Source of the DNA: Onthophagus taurus
Taxonomy: Eukaryota; Arthropoda; Insecta; Coleoptera; Scarabaeidae
Direction: 5' to 3'
Length of the DNA stretch: 64,000 nt
NCBI RefSeq assembly: GCF_036711975.1
Contig: NC_091972.1
Span: 8,685,001-8,749,000, forward strand
Below the pieces are notes generated by a model. That model was not told the DNA's origin. It saw only the letters and a program-made list of their open reading frames with translations, and did not search any database. The position numbers were made by a program, and so were the translations under genes. Shown here piece after piece: positions 47,030 to 60,155 of the stretch; the stretch's first letter is position 1; every line of letters starts with the position of its first letter.

Positions 47030-48085
47030 CCTGAGGAAAGTGGGCTCTCCACTCTTGAGTTTTCCTGCTCAATTCATTTTGCTCGTTCTACATGTAATAC
47101 ATCACGCTTTTTGTTTTAGAAAAGCCCGGTTTCCTGAATTAAATGAGTACTTTAAGGAAATTGACTGGGAATTAGAACTTGATGGTCGTGATATCAATGA
47201 CGCTGTTCAAATTTTTTATAACTATATTAATATTGTAATACGTGACTTTGTCCCATTAAAACGCAAAGCTACCAAGGGTTTTCCTATTTTGTTTTCACAT
47301 AATTCCATGAAAGTAATTCGAGAGAAACGAGGGCGCACTGTAAATGGAAACGTTTTGGCACCCGACTTGATTACCTTACTTTTTCAATTCTAAGGAGTCG
47401 TGCAAAGGATCTAATTCATCTTAATACATGGAGTATGTTAGAAGAGCTGACAATATCCAATCTGACCCAAAGGTGTTTTAGGCTTCTACTAAATCTAAGA
47501 AGAGTGCAGATGTAACTCTTTTTCTGTATCTCCTCACCTCTTGATTATTCTAGATTGCAATCTGATTTAAATAATCTTCATGCTTTTTGCTTAAATAATC
47601 GCCTTTCAGTAAACTTATCAAAGTGTAATATTATTTCCTTCTCTATTAGGGTCAACACAATTCACTACAATTATAGCGCAGACGGTGAGAAGTTGCAGAA
47701 GTTACATTTGATGATTCTGGCGTATGTTAGGATTTATTATGGGATATGTTATATTTTTATGAACTTTTGAACAACAAATGCGATTCTCCAATGCTTGTTG
47801 GTTCTATAGGTGTCCAAGATTACTTCGCTTTGACTTTCTATTTATAACACCTACTCCTAGAAACAATGCCTGTCAAAACTCTCCTTTATTGAGGATGGCA
47901 AGATCCACAAATCGTGTTAACATAGATCTGTTTCAACATTCTTTCTACACATTTAAAAAATTGCTCTTTGCTGCAATATTATTAATTCATTATTATTATT
48001 GTGAACTGTAATTTAACTTGTATACAACTGGTTGTTTGTGGTATAGTATTATTAGGGTCGACCTGTTTCTGTACCCACTTGAGAT
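47030..48085 (+). mobile_element. LINE (Jockey-like) fragment
   Basis: Plus-strand pieces: FRKARFPELNEYFKEIDWEL and DAVQIFYNYINIVIRDFVPL (47110-47270, the endonuclease-RT linker). LQSDLNNLHAFCLNNRLSVN (47555-47620) is the RT palm region. A C-terminal stretch (NRVNIDLFQHSF) runs to about 47980. Internal deletion removes most of the RT, and stops are present. It ends near a short GATAAATAAATT stretch that may be the 3' tail. Confidence 0.75.
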
Positions 48086-48281
48086 AAATAAATTATTTTA
48101 ACACACACAATATAAATCTACACATGTTGGTTTCTTAAGATGTTTTATTCGATAACTTTTTATTTCCAATCTCTTTTTGTTTAACATAAATCGAAAATAG
48201 TCCACAACTATATAAAGTAAACAACAAAATAAATGTAGATGAAAGTTTATCTAAAAAAAAAGTTAAATATAATTCAATATT

Positions 48282-49830
48282 TTAAATAACACAATCAGAT
48301 AATATACCTTCAATAACGCGATATACAAAAATATTTCCAATTGTTGTGCCCCCAAAGAAATAAAAATTTGAAATAGCAGACATCATCAGAAGAGGTGCAT
48401 TGATCATACAACTCAAATGTCGCTCCCAAAAAATATTAAAATAATTTTGTAAACCAATATTTTTGAAGAAGCGTTCTATCATAACACCAAGACAATTCAA
48501 GGTAACCCAAACAAAAATATCCATCCTCATAAAACCATGCCATACAAAAATAAATAAGAAACAGATAATATTTGAAACATATGGTGATGATGTGAAGTTC
48601 TTTACAGGAATATAAATATACCTAAAAATATTAATAAGAATTATATGGTTAAGAAATAATAATAAATAAACACTTTAATAAGAATTGATACAATCCATTA
48701 TCAAAATATTTCCACATATCTGAATACAAATGTATTCGTCCAATACATTTAGGAATATTTGGTGTTGGTATACCATCAAATTGAGCAAAAGTAGTACTCA
48801 AACCATATAAAACAACGTATTTTAAATGAAAAAATTGACCCATACTATATCCAAAACCATATAAAGTAACAGAATCAAACGTTTTTACTAACTAAAAATT
48901 AAAAGAAATGATTAAAATTTTAATTAAAAACTTTTTATATTACCTCGGGGAAGAATGGAAAAAAATTTACATAAATATAATGTAAAGAAATATCAGTAAA
49001 AATCCACCAAAAAATAAATCGAATTAAATTTTTCATAAATAATAATAAACGTAATTTTAAAGGATCGTTATTAAACTCACGACACTTTTTAAAATCTTTA
49101 TATTGAATGAAGGGCCCAAGAAATAATAATGGTAAATATAAACAATAAGAAAGTGATTGTGTGATATTACACTTCCATGGGTTTTCCGTATAATCAATAT
49201 AATAACACACACATCGTATATTAATCCAATACAAAGCAATGTATAATAAATCAACTTGATTATCAGTAAGTTGTAGCTGATGAAAAAAATTATATACTAC
49301 TTTAATATTGATATTAAAAAAAATCATAATATTTATTAAAGAGCAAACCCAAATAACTCTCTTTTTAAACTTTATGGTAATAATTAAAAGTTGAAATGTA
49401 ATTGGCTGTAATATAATTAATATGAAAGAAAGTAAGTTTAAATTGATAATTATGTATAAAGCACTACAAATGATTTGAAACATATATAAATAATTAAGAT
49501 AACTTTTATGGTGGAATAATACTGAAATTATTGACTGAAATAATAACCAAGGGGCTAGGGAAACATATAAACTTTTTCCGTTTTCCCATTCTTCATCAAC
49601 AATATCACGTTTTCTTTTCAAAATACTCCAGCCGTCATTAAAATAGAATTCACTATTCGGAATTGATATTGAATTAACAACTAAAAATGAACACAAATAA
49701 TTAATAATTGAAAAATAAGTAAATAAATCTTACCTGTGCTAACTTTATAAACACAATAAATTGAATAGCATACTGATCCCCCAAAAATTAAAGCACCGGC
49801 AAAAGCATCACTAACCATAAAATTTCTCAT
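48282..49830 (-). CDS. rasp: Hedgehog acyltransferase (HHAT / rasp, sightless)
   Basis: Four exons: 49734-49830, 48944-49680, 48674-48891 and 48282-48621, giving 463 residues (human HHAT is 493). An MBOAT-family multi-pass membrane enzyme of the ER/Golgi that palmitoylates the N-terminal cysteine of Hedgehog (and Spitz in Drosophila). Hydrophobic segments run throughout, e.g. LLSFILIILQPITFQLLIIT. Conserved blocks are FLGPFIQYKDF, HLKYVVLYGLSTTFAQFDGI (Asp at the MBOAT active-site position) and RIHLYSDMWKYFDNGLYQFL. YIYIPV precedes the catalytic histidine in FVWHGF. PORCN was considered and rejected because the flanking blocks match HHAT. It is divergent from EPRS with 437 bp between starts. 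Confidence 0.93.
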
Positions 49831-50267
49831 GTTTATGTATTACATTTTTCATATAAAGAACATTTCTAGGTTATTCTGTAATTTATTGCACTTGAAGAAT
49901 CTTGGTATGATGTGATTTTAATAATTTATCATCTATAAACAATTTTATAATTATTTTGCATTTATTAAATTAAATGAAATAGGTGGTCAAATTTATGTCA
50001 CTTGTCAGTATTAAATAATTTATAATTATTATTGTTATCATTTCCTCTTTTACTTCTTTTTATTATAATTTAATAAATAATTCTATTAAAAAGCTTAAAA
50101 CTAACCTAAAAAAGTTAATTTATTTTTTAAGTTGGTAACAAATCTAACCTCAATTTTTTGATAGGTGTCATTGTGGCGTGTCGTGTAACACCATCCCATC
50201 AAAAATTTCATCATATTTGACCATACCATAACACAATTACCGGGTATAAACCCCACTATTAGACGCC
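49831..50267. promoter_or_regulatory. Shared upstream region of HHAT/rasp and EPRS
   Basis: 437 bp between divergent starts. AT-rich; no clear element recognised. Confidence 0.4.
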
Positions 50268-53200
50268 ATGAAATTATTTTGCAATAAAACAAATCCTCCT
50301 ATAGGTAATGATTCATAATTTCATTAATTTACCGTAAATTTAACATATGCTTTTTTGACAGGCGGATTATTAGCGATTGAATACCTTAAAATAGATTCAA
50401 AAGTTAACATCGAAATTATTTGGGGCGATGAAATGTGTCTTGAAGACGACAAAGAAAAGATAACCTGTATAAGTAACAATGACGTTTTGAGAGGTATAAG
50501 TCGTAAAAGTGCCATGGAAAAATTGTATGGAATAGATGCTTGGGAAAGGAGTTTAACTGATCATTGGTTAACTTTCGCTGCTGGACCTTTATCTACAAGT
50601 AGTGATTTCAATAAATCTATTGTTTATTTAAATAAGTCATTGTCACCAAAAACATTCATTGTTGGAAAAAGATTTACAATAGCAGATTGTGCTGTATTTG
50701 CAACATTATATGCAAACAAAGAATGGCAACTTTTAAAAGATACAAAGAATTGCCCGGAACATGTTCTAAGATGGTTTAATTTCATTGCATCCCAAGAATG
50801 GGTTATTTCATCATTGTTGTCACTTCCGGGTGATGTTCAAGCATCACTTTCAACAAGTAGACAATCTCCTGAAAATAATGCAGGTGGTCGACCACAAGAA
50901 GGAAAGTTCGTTGATCTTCCAGGAGCTGAAATGGGGAAAGTTGTGGTTAGATTCCCACCAGAAGCTTCAGGGTTAGATAACAACTTAATAAAAAATTTTT
51001 AAATATGAAATAATTTTTTTAATAGATATTTACACATTGGACATGCTAAAGCAGCTTTACTAAATCAATATTATCAGCAAGCTTTCCAAGGTAAATTTAT
51101 TATGCGTTTTGATGATACCAATCCAGCTAAAGAAGAAGTTGAATTTGAAAAAGTAATCTTAGAAGATGTTGAAATGCTTGAGATTAAACCAGACCTGTTT
51201 ACTCATACCTCTCAGTATTTCGACATTATGTTGGGGTATTGTGAGAAATTGTTAAAAGATGGGAAAGCATACTGTGATGATACTGAACCGGAACAAATGA
51301 AAATGGAAAGAGAACAAAGAGTTGATTCTGTTAATAGAAATAATAGTATGTTTTATTTTTATGCACAAAAAGGGGGTTGACATTTTTTTTTAGGTTATGA
51401 AAAGAATTTATCAATGTGGCAGGAAATGGTTAAAGGGTCAACACAGGGCCAAAAATGTTGTGTTAGAGCTAAAATAGATATGCAATCACCAAATGGTTGC
51501 ATGAGAGATCCAACAATTTATCGATGCAAAAATGAACCCCATCCAAGAACTGGAGATAAATACAAGTAAATTTTTAAATATTCTATATTAAATCTAAAGT
51601 AATTTTTTTCAAATTTTAATTTTTTTATTTCAGAGTTTATCCAACATACGATTTTGCATGTCCAATTGTTGATGCAATTGAAGGTGTTACACATACATTA
51701 AGAACTATGGAATATCATGATCGGGACGCTCAATTTTATTGGTTTATTGAAGCTTTAGGCTTAAGAAAACCGTACATATGGGAATATAGTCGCCTTTCAA
51801 TGACAAATACTGTGTTGAGTAAACGAAAATTGGCGTGGTTTGTACAAGAAAAAATTGTGGATGGATGGTAAGACATATTATTATGTCCCTGTCAAAGACA
51901 CCATGTCTTTTTTGGAAACAATTCGAGATATTGTTATAAATCAAAACATAAATCCGAAATTTTGAAATAGATGCTCATAAAAAATTATTTTGTATAAAAT
52001 TTAACTTAACTCATGAAAAATATTTTAAACATTTTTCAACTTAAAATGTGTATTAAAATGTAGTCTATCCAGAGAAGTCAATGTGATGCCAAAGAAACTA
52101 TAATTAAACTCTAAATTCCAATATTTGTACTGTATACTGAAAATGTACAAAAACCAAAAAATTTTAATAATTCCTGAACTATTCAACTTTGTATAAGGTA
52201 TATTTGGCTTAATCAATTACAAATGAGCTTCATAATAATGCATTTCAATAAATACATTTATGTACCCTAGTATATTCCTATAATCCATAAATATTGTTTT
52301 TATCAAAAAATGTTTTCTACAATATAAATTTAAAATAACATTTAAAAACAATCCTCTTAATAAATCGTTTTGATATCTCCACCAAGTGGCCCTGCACATT
52401 GCTATAAAAAGAAAATTTTTGAGGTTATATCAATAATTATTGTTGATATCAAAAAATATTTCAAATAAAACTACTTTGCAATTGAATTTGCAACAATTTT
52501 GGTGAAGAACATTTTTTCGCATCTTCACTGCATAAACCTGTATAGAGGTATAACTCTCATTATGAACAACGTAAAAACTAATTAACCAATATTTGATTGT
52601 GGTGCATCATTGAATTCGTACTGTATAAATTTAAAGACCTATTAAAAAAAATTTTTTTAGGGATGATCCAAGATTTCCAACTGTTCGTGGTGTTTTACGT
52701 CGAGGTATGACCGTTGAAGGTTTAAAACAATTTATCATAGCCCAAGGTTCAAGTCGATCTGTTGTGTTTATGGAATGGGACAAAATCTGGGCGTTTAATA
52801 AAAAAGTTATTGATCCGATTGCGCCTAGATTTACAGCTGTGGATAGTTCTAATAATGTCGTGGTTAACGTTAAAAATGTTAAATCAGAAAAAGTTGCAGT
52901 GGCGAAACATCCTAAGAATACTGAAATTGGATTAAAAGATACTTGGTTAGGTCCTCGCATTTTAATTGATACCGTTGATGCGGAATGTTTAAAGGAAGGT
53001 GAAAATACAACGTTTATTAATTGGGGCAATTTAATGATTAAAAAGATTAATAGGTAAAGAAAGTTTTTTTTTTTCAAATTTTTATATAGAGGCTTAAATT
53101 TATTATAGGGATGGTGATAAGATAACATCAGTTGATGCAGAACCAAACTTAGAAAATAAAGATTATAAAAAAACTTTAAAACTTACATGGTTAGCTGAAA

Positions 53201-56200
53201 CTAGTTCAGCTCCATTTACACCAACATATTGTGTTTATTTTGATCATATTATTAGTAAGGCTTTATTAGGAAAAGATGAAGATTTTAAACAATATGTTGG
53301 GCATACAACAAGGGTGAGATTTTTTTACTTAAAATTTATGTTTTTGACATTTTTAATTTTTTGTAGGTTGAGACTGAAATGTTAGGAGACCCAGAACTAA
53401 AAAAATTAAAGAAAGGTGATATAATCCAATTGCAGCGTCGCGGTTTTTTCATTGTTGATGTTCCGTACGAACCAGCTGATTTAATAACATGTAAAGAACA
53501 ACCAATAATTCTTTTTAATATTCCTGATGGTCATACAAAAGAAGCAAATCTTACAGCTCCTATCAATAAAAAATCGTCTGAAAAAATTGTACCTAAGGTA
53601 ATTTTTAGATAAATTTCTTTAGTTAAATTTTTTATTAGGTCATTTTGTGAAAGTAACTTTCACATCTTATAATTTCTAGGCGAATATTACTAAAGAAGTA
53701 TCTGTAATATCAAATGAAAGCGTTTTATTGGAAAAAATCGGTGCTCAAGGTGATAAAGTGCGCGAATTAAAAACTACGAAAATTGGAAAAGCGATTATTG
53801 ATGAAGAAGTGAAGTTATTGCTGAGTTTAAAGGGTGAATATAAAAAGTTAACTGGTAAAGATTGGAAACCTGGAGCTGTAGCCAGTCCACCAATAGATAG
53901 TAAGTATCTGGATTAAAAATAAATTCTTTTAAATAAAGAATACTATTTTACCTACTCAGTTAAATTATTATTCTTGTCATTTTTGATAAGTGTCAAATTG
54001 ATTTTAATCTTTCAAAATTAATTGTATACATCAAAGTAAATTTTATCAAAATAGTTAAAAACCTTATTAATACAGTTCTTTTTAGTGTCAACATCTTCCG
54101 TTATAGCAAGTTCAACATCATCAAGTGGCGATGAAACTTCGCTACTTGAACAAATTGTTTCGCAAGGTGAAATAGTTCGCGGTTTAAAATCGAAAAATGC
54201 CGATAAAAAAGCTATTGATTGTGAAATTAAAACTTTATTAGCGTTAAAATCCGATTATAAAACATTAACGGGAAAAGATTGGAAACCACCTCCGGGAGTT
54301 TCTTCAAAAACAGGTTAGTTGTAGTGTTTTCCAGAAAAATAATATTTATGAGAGAATTTTTAGTTTTACCTTTATCGACCCCATCAAATGCTAGCATAGA
54401 AATAAATGCTTTATTGGTAAAAATTAAAGAGCAAGGCGATAAAATTCGTGATATAAAAGCTAAAAAAGCAGATAAATCTACAATTAACGAGGAAGTAACA
54501 AAATTATTGGCATTAAAAGCTGATTTTAAATTGTTAACTGGAAGAGATTGGAAACCTGAAGATTGTTCGGAATCAAGTAAGTAAAGTGACAATCATTCAA
54601 GGATTGTCAATTATAAACTAAAAATTAAATCGTTATTTTCGTTTTTTTTAATTTTTAGTTGTACCAATAAGTACTCCATCATCTAGTTCTGTTACTGAAT
54701 CGTCTTTATTCATAAAAATAAAAGATCAAGGTGATAAAGTTCGAGATTTGAAATCAAAAAAAGCTAGTAAAACAGAAATCGATACTGAAGTTAAAACTTT
54801 ATTGCACCTTAAATCCGAGTATAAAGCCTTAACAGGAAACGATTGGAAACCGGAAAATAATCCAAAAATATCAAATTTGCCTTTAGCTACGCCCTCAAAT
54901 GCTAGCTTAGAAGAGGATAAACTTTTGGTAAAAATAAAAGATCAAGGAGATAAAGTTCGAGATTTAAAATCAAAAAAAGTCAGTAAAACCGAAATCGATA
55001 CTGAGGTTAAAACTTTATTGCACCTTAAATCGGAATATAAAGCCTTAACTGGAAAAGATTGGAAACCGGAAAATGGTTCAAAAACATCATCAAATTTACC
55101 TATGGCTACGCCGTCAAACGTTAGCTTAGAAGAAGATAAACTTTTAGGAAAAATTAAAGATCAAGGTAATAAAATTCGCGAGTTAAAATCGAAGAAATCT
55201 GATAAATCTATTATCGATGGAGAAGTTAAGACATTGTTGGGATTAAAGGAACAGTTTAAAACGGTATCCGGAAAAGATTGGAAACCAGGAATGGAACCTT
55301 CTAAAGGATTGGATACTGGCACTTCCTATTCTGCTATAGAAGTTAATCTAAAAACCAATGAAAACGAAGACCTTTTAAGCCGAATTGCGACCCAAGGCGA
55401 TAGAGTTCGAGATTTAAAAGCGAATAAAGCTGAAAAATCGATTATTGATGCAGAAGTAAAAATTTTATTAGCTTTGAAAGAAGAATATAAAAGTATAACC
55501 GGAAAAGAATGGAAAGCTGTAATTCCGCAAGCTAGTAAGATATTATTAAAAATAAAAATTTGATTTTTATTAAATTTTATTTATTTTATTGTTCTTTTTA
55601 GAGGGTACTAGTACAAATCCACCTAAAGCTGTTGCAAAATGTAATGCTACAACAGAAATGAAGAAAGTTACTGTAAGTTTCTGAGAAAGAGTAAAACCTC
55701 GATATAACGAATCTCGAATCTCTTAATTTTATCAATTTGATACATCAATATATTTAAATATAAATGTTAGCACTTGTAAATAGAACCCAACTCGGGTTAT
55801 TTCCCATGTTACTCCATACCATGTGCATAGATAAACTCTGGATATTCTCTGAGTTGTCTATATGATGTATAAATCAAGGACGGTAGATTTAGTTTTAATT
55901 GTTATTCAGCTTTAGATTGTTGTATATTTTTATATTTTCATTTAACTGACCCTCCCTTTCCCATATTAATTCATTATATCGAGGTTTTACTGTAATTATA
56001 AACTCAAACTAAATTTTTTTTTAGATTGACGATAGTACTGGTATTAAAAAGCAGACTCGTCTCGGTTTAGAAGCAAAAAAAGAAGAAAACCTCTCTGATT
56101 GGTATTCCCAAGTAATAACAAAAGGAGAAATGATCGAATATTACGACGTTTCCGGTTGTTACATTTTCCGGCCATGGTCGTTTGCAGTTTGGGAGGCGAT

Positions 56201-57667
56201 AAAAGATTGGTTTGATGCTCAAATTAAAAAATTGGGCGTCCAAAACTGTTACTTCCCAATGTTCGTCTCGCAGAGCGTCCTTGAAAAAGAAAAGACTCAC
56301 ATTGCCGATTTCGCACCGGAAGTTGCTTGGGTCACCCGTTCCGGAAGTTCGGAAATGGCTGAACCAGTCGCTATTAGACCAACATCCGAAACAGTTATGT
56401 ATCCATCTTACGCAAAATGGATTCAATCATTTCGAGATTTACCGATTAAATTGAATCAATGGAATAATGTTGTTAGATGGGAATTTAAACACCCACAACC
56501 ATTTTTAAGAACGCGAGAGTTTTTATGGCAAGAAGGTCATACTGCTTATGCACAAAAAAGTGAAGCTGAACAAGAAGTTTTAACGATTTTAGGTTAGAAA
56601 TGAAATTAGATGTAACATAGTTTGTACATAATTTTTTTTATTCTAGATCTTTATGCAAAAATTTACACTGATTTATTAGCAATACCGGTTGTAAAAGGTC
56701 GTAAAACAGAAAAAGAAAAATTTGCTGGTGGTGATTATACTTACACAGTTGAAGCTTTCGTTTCTGCGAGTGGGCGAGGTATTCAAGGTGCAACATCTCA
56801 CCATTTAGGTCAAAATTTCTCAAAAATGTTTGAAATTGTTTATGAAGATGCAGAAACGCAAGAAAAACAATATGTTTATCAAAATTCTTGGGGTATAACA
56901 ACAAGAACAATTGGTGTAATGATAATGGTACATGCTGATAATCAAGGTTTAGTTTTACCGCCACGTGTAGCTGCTGTTACAGTTGTTATAGTTCCATGTG
57001 GAGTTTCGGTGAAATTAACAGAAGAAGATCGAACAACATTACGCAAATCTTGTTTTTCGTTAGAAGATGATCTTAAAAAGGCTGGAATTAAAGTTAAAGG
57101 AGATTATAGAAATAATTATTCACCGGGTTGGAAATTTAATCATTGGGAATTAAAGGGTGTTCCAATTCGCATTGAATTGGGCCCAAAAGATATACAGAAA
57201 GCCGAATTTGTTGCTGTGAGGAGAGATACCGGGGAAAAAATTGTTTACAAACGTGATAACGCTGTTAAAGATATTAAACGACTCTTAGACGACATTCAAC
57301 ATAATCTTTACGCGAAAGCTTGTAAAGATTTGACCTCTCATACAGTTATCGTAACTGAATGGAAAGATTTCGCACCAAATTTGGATAACAAAAATATAAT
57401 TTTATCTCCATTTTGTGGTGAAACCTATTGTGAGGATAGAATTAAAGCTGATAGTGCAAGGTAACGATAAATATATTTTTTGAGTGATTAATAAATTCAA
57501 TTTTTTAAAGGACCGATGACGCTGATCCTGGAGCACCATCAATGGGGGCTAAATCCCTTTGTATTCCAGTGGATCAACCTGCCCAACTAAAAGATAATGA
57601 TAAATGTATCCATCCCGTTTGTGGAAACAAACCTAAATATTACACTTTGTTTGGAAGAAGTTATTAG
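50268..57667 (+). CDS. EPRS: Bifunctional glutamate/proline-tRNA ligase with seven WHEP domains
   Basis: Sixteen exons: 50268-50304, 50362-50971, 51026-51345, 51394-51565, 51634-51867, 52661-53053, 53109-53313, 53367-53597, 53680-53899, 54086-54313, 54364-54576, 54659-55534, 55602-55672, 56025-56592, 56647-57460 and 57511-57667. They give 1,782 residues. Order: GST-like domain ([11 protein letters not shown] start, [20 protein letters not shown]). Class I GluRS core follows with HIGH as HIGH in YLHIGHA, and KMSKS as VLSKRK. Seven WHEP repeats occupy exons 9-12. The class II ProRS has [30 protein letters not shown] and [12 protein letters not shown], and C-terminal zinc region ending YYTLFGRSY. 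It charges tRNA-Glu and tRNA-Pro in the cytosolic multisynthetase complex. Intron 5 (793 bp) and intron 13 (352 bp) are the longest; the latter holds a MITE. Confidence 0.97.
51868..52660. other. EPRS intron 5 (793 bp)
   Basis: AT-rich, no coding and no repeat recognised. A GTGATGCC stretch near 52081 was considered as a snoRNA box but lacks convincing partner boxes. Confidence 0.4.
53710..55515 (+). repeat. EPRS: WHEP repeat array coding region of EPRS (seven units)
   Basis: Units lie at about 53728-53870, 54139-54290, 54409-54555, 54709-54855, 54928-55070, 55141-55290 and 55369-55515. Each follows the pattern [42 protein letters not shown]. Units 1, 2 and 3 each occupy their own exon; units 4-7 share exon 12. 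Exons 10, 11 and 12 are all phase 1-1. Units 4 and 5 are nearly identical at the DNA level. Confidence 0.9.
55689..55994. mobile_element. MITE in EPRS intron 13 (Tc1/pogo-type ends)
   Basis: Inverted ends AGTAAAACCTCGATATAACG (from about 55690) and the complement of CAGTAAAACCTCGATATAAT (to about 55993), about 24 bp with two to three mismatches. The right end reads ACTGTA with a TA. CAGTNNNNCCTCG ends are typical of pogo/Tigger elements. No coding. Confidence 0.7.
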
Positions 57668-58608
57668 GATTGTGTTCTTTTTGTTTGAAATTTAACTTAA
57701 TAAAACATTGATAAATAAGAATTATTTCTATAGTTAGTATGATATTTGTTGATATGATATGATAGGATGAGGTATTTCCAAGAAAAGAAAATTATTTGAC
57801 TTGTGAAAATGTTGTCTCAACAAATGTTATATAAGCTATGTTTTCTTTTTCTTCATGTTTTTAATTAAAATAAAAAGCAACCTGGAATATTTTAATAATT
57901 GATAACTTATTGCCATAAAAATATATGACAAAATTGTTATCCAAATATGGAATAAGCCAAATATTACAAAATTCCATGTAATTGATAAATTTGATACAGA
58001 CAATGACTACATAGTCCTTTGCCTTTCTCAAAAATTGGCAACACAACCCCAGTGAACAATCCTGAGCTTTTTTTAAGGTTATTGTAACAAATATGTCCAA
58101 TTTAGAGAAAAAGATCTGACAAAAAACATTATTCTGTAGGTATTTGGAAAACTAGCTCTGCCACTGCGATGAATTGATAAAAAGGATTGGAGAATATTAT
58201 ATTTGCCTCCACTGTTTTTAGATTATTCTATAAGAATATACATAACCTTACTTATTATTAGGTTGAAAATATTAAAAGTATTAAACAATTATTATTTTAA
58301 TAATTCATTCTATTTGCAAATAATTAATCAATTTTAAAAATATAGTAAATAAAATAATATTAAATTTTTTTTATTGTTAAATGTAAGATATACATCACGT
58401 GACTTTTTTCTTGAGCCAATCCACGTGAAGAGATATATATTTTCAATGCGCATCTCATATGTATACAGTTTTCGAATGCTACGTTCTCCTAACCTATAAA
58501 TGTTTTGGATAAGCGCGAAAATAAACCTCGTTTCTACAAAAAGTGTTGTTTTTCAATGTGAAATAGTTGTTCTTGTCAAAAAAGTCTATACTAGAAAGCG
58601 TTAAAAGC
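57668..58608. other. Spacer between EPRS and the UBZ gene
   Basis: EPRS poly(A) signal AATAAA at about 57699. The remainder is AT-rich and without genes. The 58390-58600 portion is likely promoter/5'UTR of the next gene; it contains two CACGTGA-type E-box sites (about 58397 and 58422). Confidence 0.4.
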
Positions 58609-60155
58609 ATGACTTCTGCCATGGATACAGAGGAGTTAAAAAAGTTTTTGCAAGGTATTTTTGACAAATAATGTTTATATGAAAACTATTTATATAAAAA
58701 TGTATTTAGATGCAGGGATGTATGAAGAGAACATGAATGAAGATGAAATGTTGAGCTATTACAATGCAATTAAATGTTCAGAGAACACTGCTAAAGAGGA
58801 AGATCAATGCAGACAAAACGAAAGTGTTGAGTTGGTAGAAAATGATAGTGCTGATCAAAATACATCAGGGGAAATGATGAAAATGGATACAAATGATGAT
58901 AACAGCAAGGAAGATGTTATAGAAAATGCTATTTTAGATCCAATGAATTGTAAACCATCCAAGGTTTATAAATTTCACCATAAAACGCGACCGTTGCGTT
59001 ATAAGTTACCACCATATCATGATCCAGAATATGCAAATTTATCTGTAGATGACAGAGCAAACATTATATCTGAATTTCATTTGCAACAAATAAAAATATT
59101 TTCCGAATTTCATAAAAAATCAAAAACTTTCGTATCATTTGGAAAAGATATTCCATGCAACTTTATAAATGTAAATGATGTATTTATGGAAGATGTTGGT
59201 GAGCCATCTGAAGAAACTTACATTTCTAGGTAAAAGTATTAATGTCATTTATGACATTTAATATAACCTAAAAAAGAAAATGTCAATTTTTATTGCAGAT
59301 CTGGTAGACATACAAGACGAAAAGATTACTCTGAATGCAATGCTAGTCCAAAAATAAATCAAAATAAGCGGGAGAAACGTGATAAAAATTTTAATTGTTC
59401 ACCTACAACACTCAGAACTCAACAAATTCAAAATCTTTCAAATGAGCAAATTATGCAAAGGTCAAGATTCTTTAATGATTCACCCAAATCAAGTACTACA
59501 TTAAGTAAACCACCATTGAATGAGAAAAAACAAGGGGAAGAATTAGTAACAGATTCACTATTAAAAAATTCAAATACCCAGGAAAAAAAATATAATTTAA
59601 ACCCAGCTTGGCTCACTCAATCGGATAATTCAGAAGAAGAAGTGAAAGAGGTAGATGCAGAGGAATTTCCAGTGATAAGAAGAAGGATACCTCCTCCTAT
59701 ACGTGGGCGTAAAGGAATATCAAAAAGAACACGCTCAACTTTAGAAATGGAAGCTAGTGAAACAGTCACATCATCATTAAAACCAATATTGCAAGTTTCT
59801 CCTTCTGTTAGTGCATCAAATTCACAGAATTTACCCCCAAATAGTACAAATAAGAAACGTAGAACTAAAAGTACGATGATGTGTCCGATTTGTAGTGAAT
59901 ATTTTAAATCAGATGAAGTTGAAGTAAGACATTTTAACTTAACCTCAAATTTTGAAATGAATTTTTTTAAATTCTTTTTAGGCTCACGCTTCAAATTGCG
60001 GTTTGGGCATGACAAATCCTGTGATTTTTGAAATAGCATCTAATCAAACGTCAAAAAGGATGGTAAGATGCAATATTTGCGACAAAGAAATGGTCGAAAA
60101 TACCGATTACGAAATTCATGTTTCTGATTGTTTGAAACGACAACAAATGAAATGA
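58609..60155 (+). CDS. Unrecognised protein with two C-terminal UBZ4-type zinc fingers
   Basis: Four exons: 58609-58654, 58710-59229, 59299-59923 and 59982-60155, giving 454 residues with consistent phases. The C-terminus has CPICSEYFKSDEVE-AHASNC and CNICDKEMVENTDYEIHVSDC, both C-x2-C-xn-H-x3-C as in UBZ4 ubiquitin-binding fingers (RAD18, SLX4, RAP80). The middle is disordered, basic and acidic (RSGRHTRRKDYSEC; QSDNSEEEVKEVDAEEFPVI). A folded block YKFHHKTRPLRYKLPPYHDP lies at about residues 110-170. An early helical N-terminus (MDTEELKKFLQDAG) precedes acidic sequence. UBZ4 fingers suggest a nuclear DNA-damage or chromatin role that reads ubiquitin; a RAP80-like identity is possible but not supported by UIM motifs. 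The first finger is split by the last intron. Function is left open. Confidence 0.85.

Noticed and set aside
52060-52160. Possible box C/D snoRNA in EPRS intron 5
   Set aside because: A TGATG-like word is present but no convincing C/D box pair or terminal stem could be found.
52631-53146. 171-codon antisense ORF in EPRS
   Set aside because: Antisense of the conserved GluRS exon 6; the sense strand carries the recognisable protein.
53710-55515. Evenly spaced repeats that could suggest a CRISPR-like or satellite array
   Set aside because: They are protein-coding WHEP repeats in frame within EPRS exons.
56067-56964. Two antisense ORFs of over 100 codons
   Set aside because: They are antisense to the ProRS catalytic exons of EPRS.
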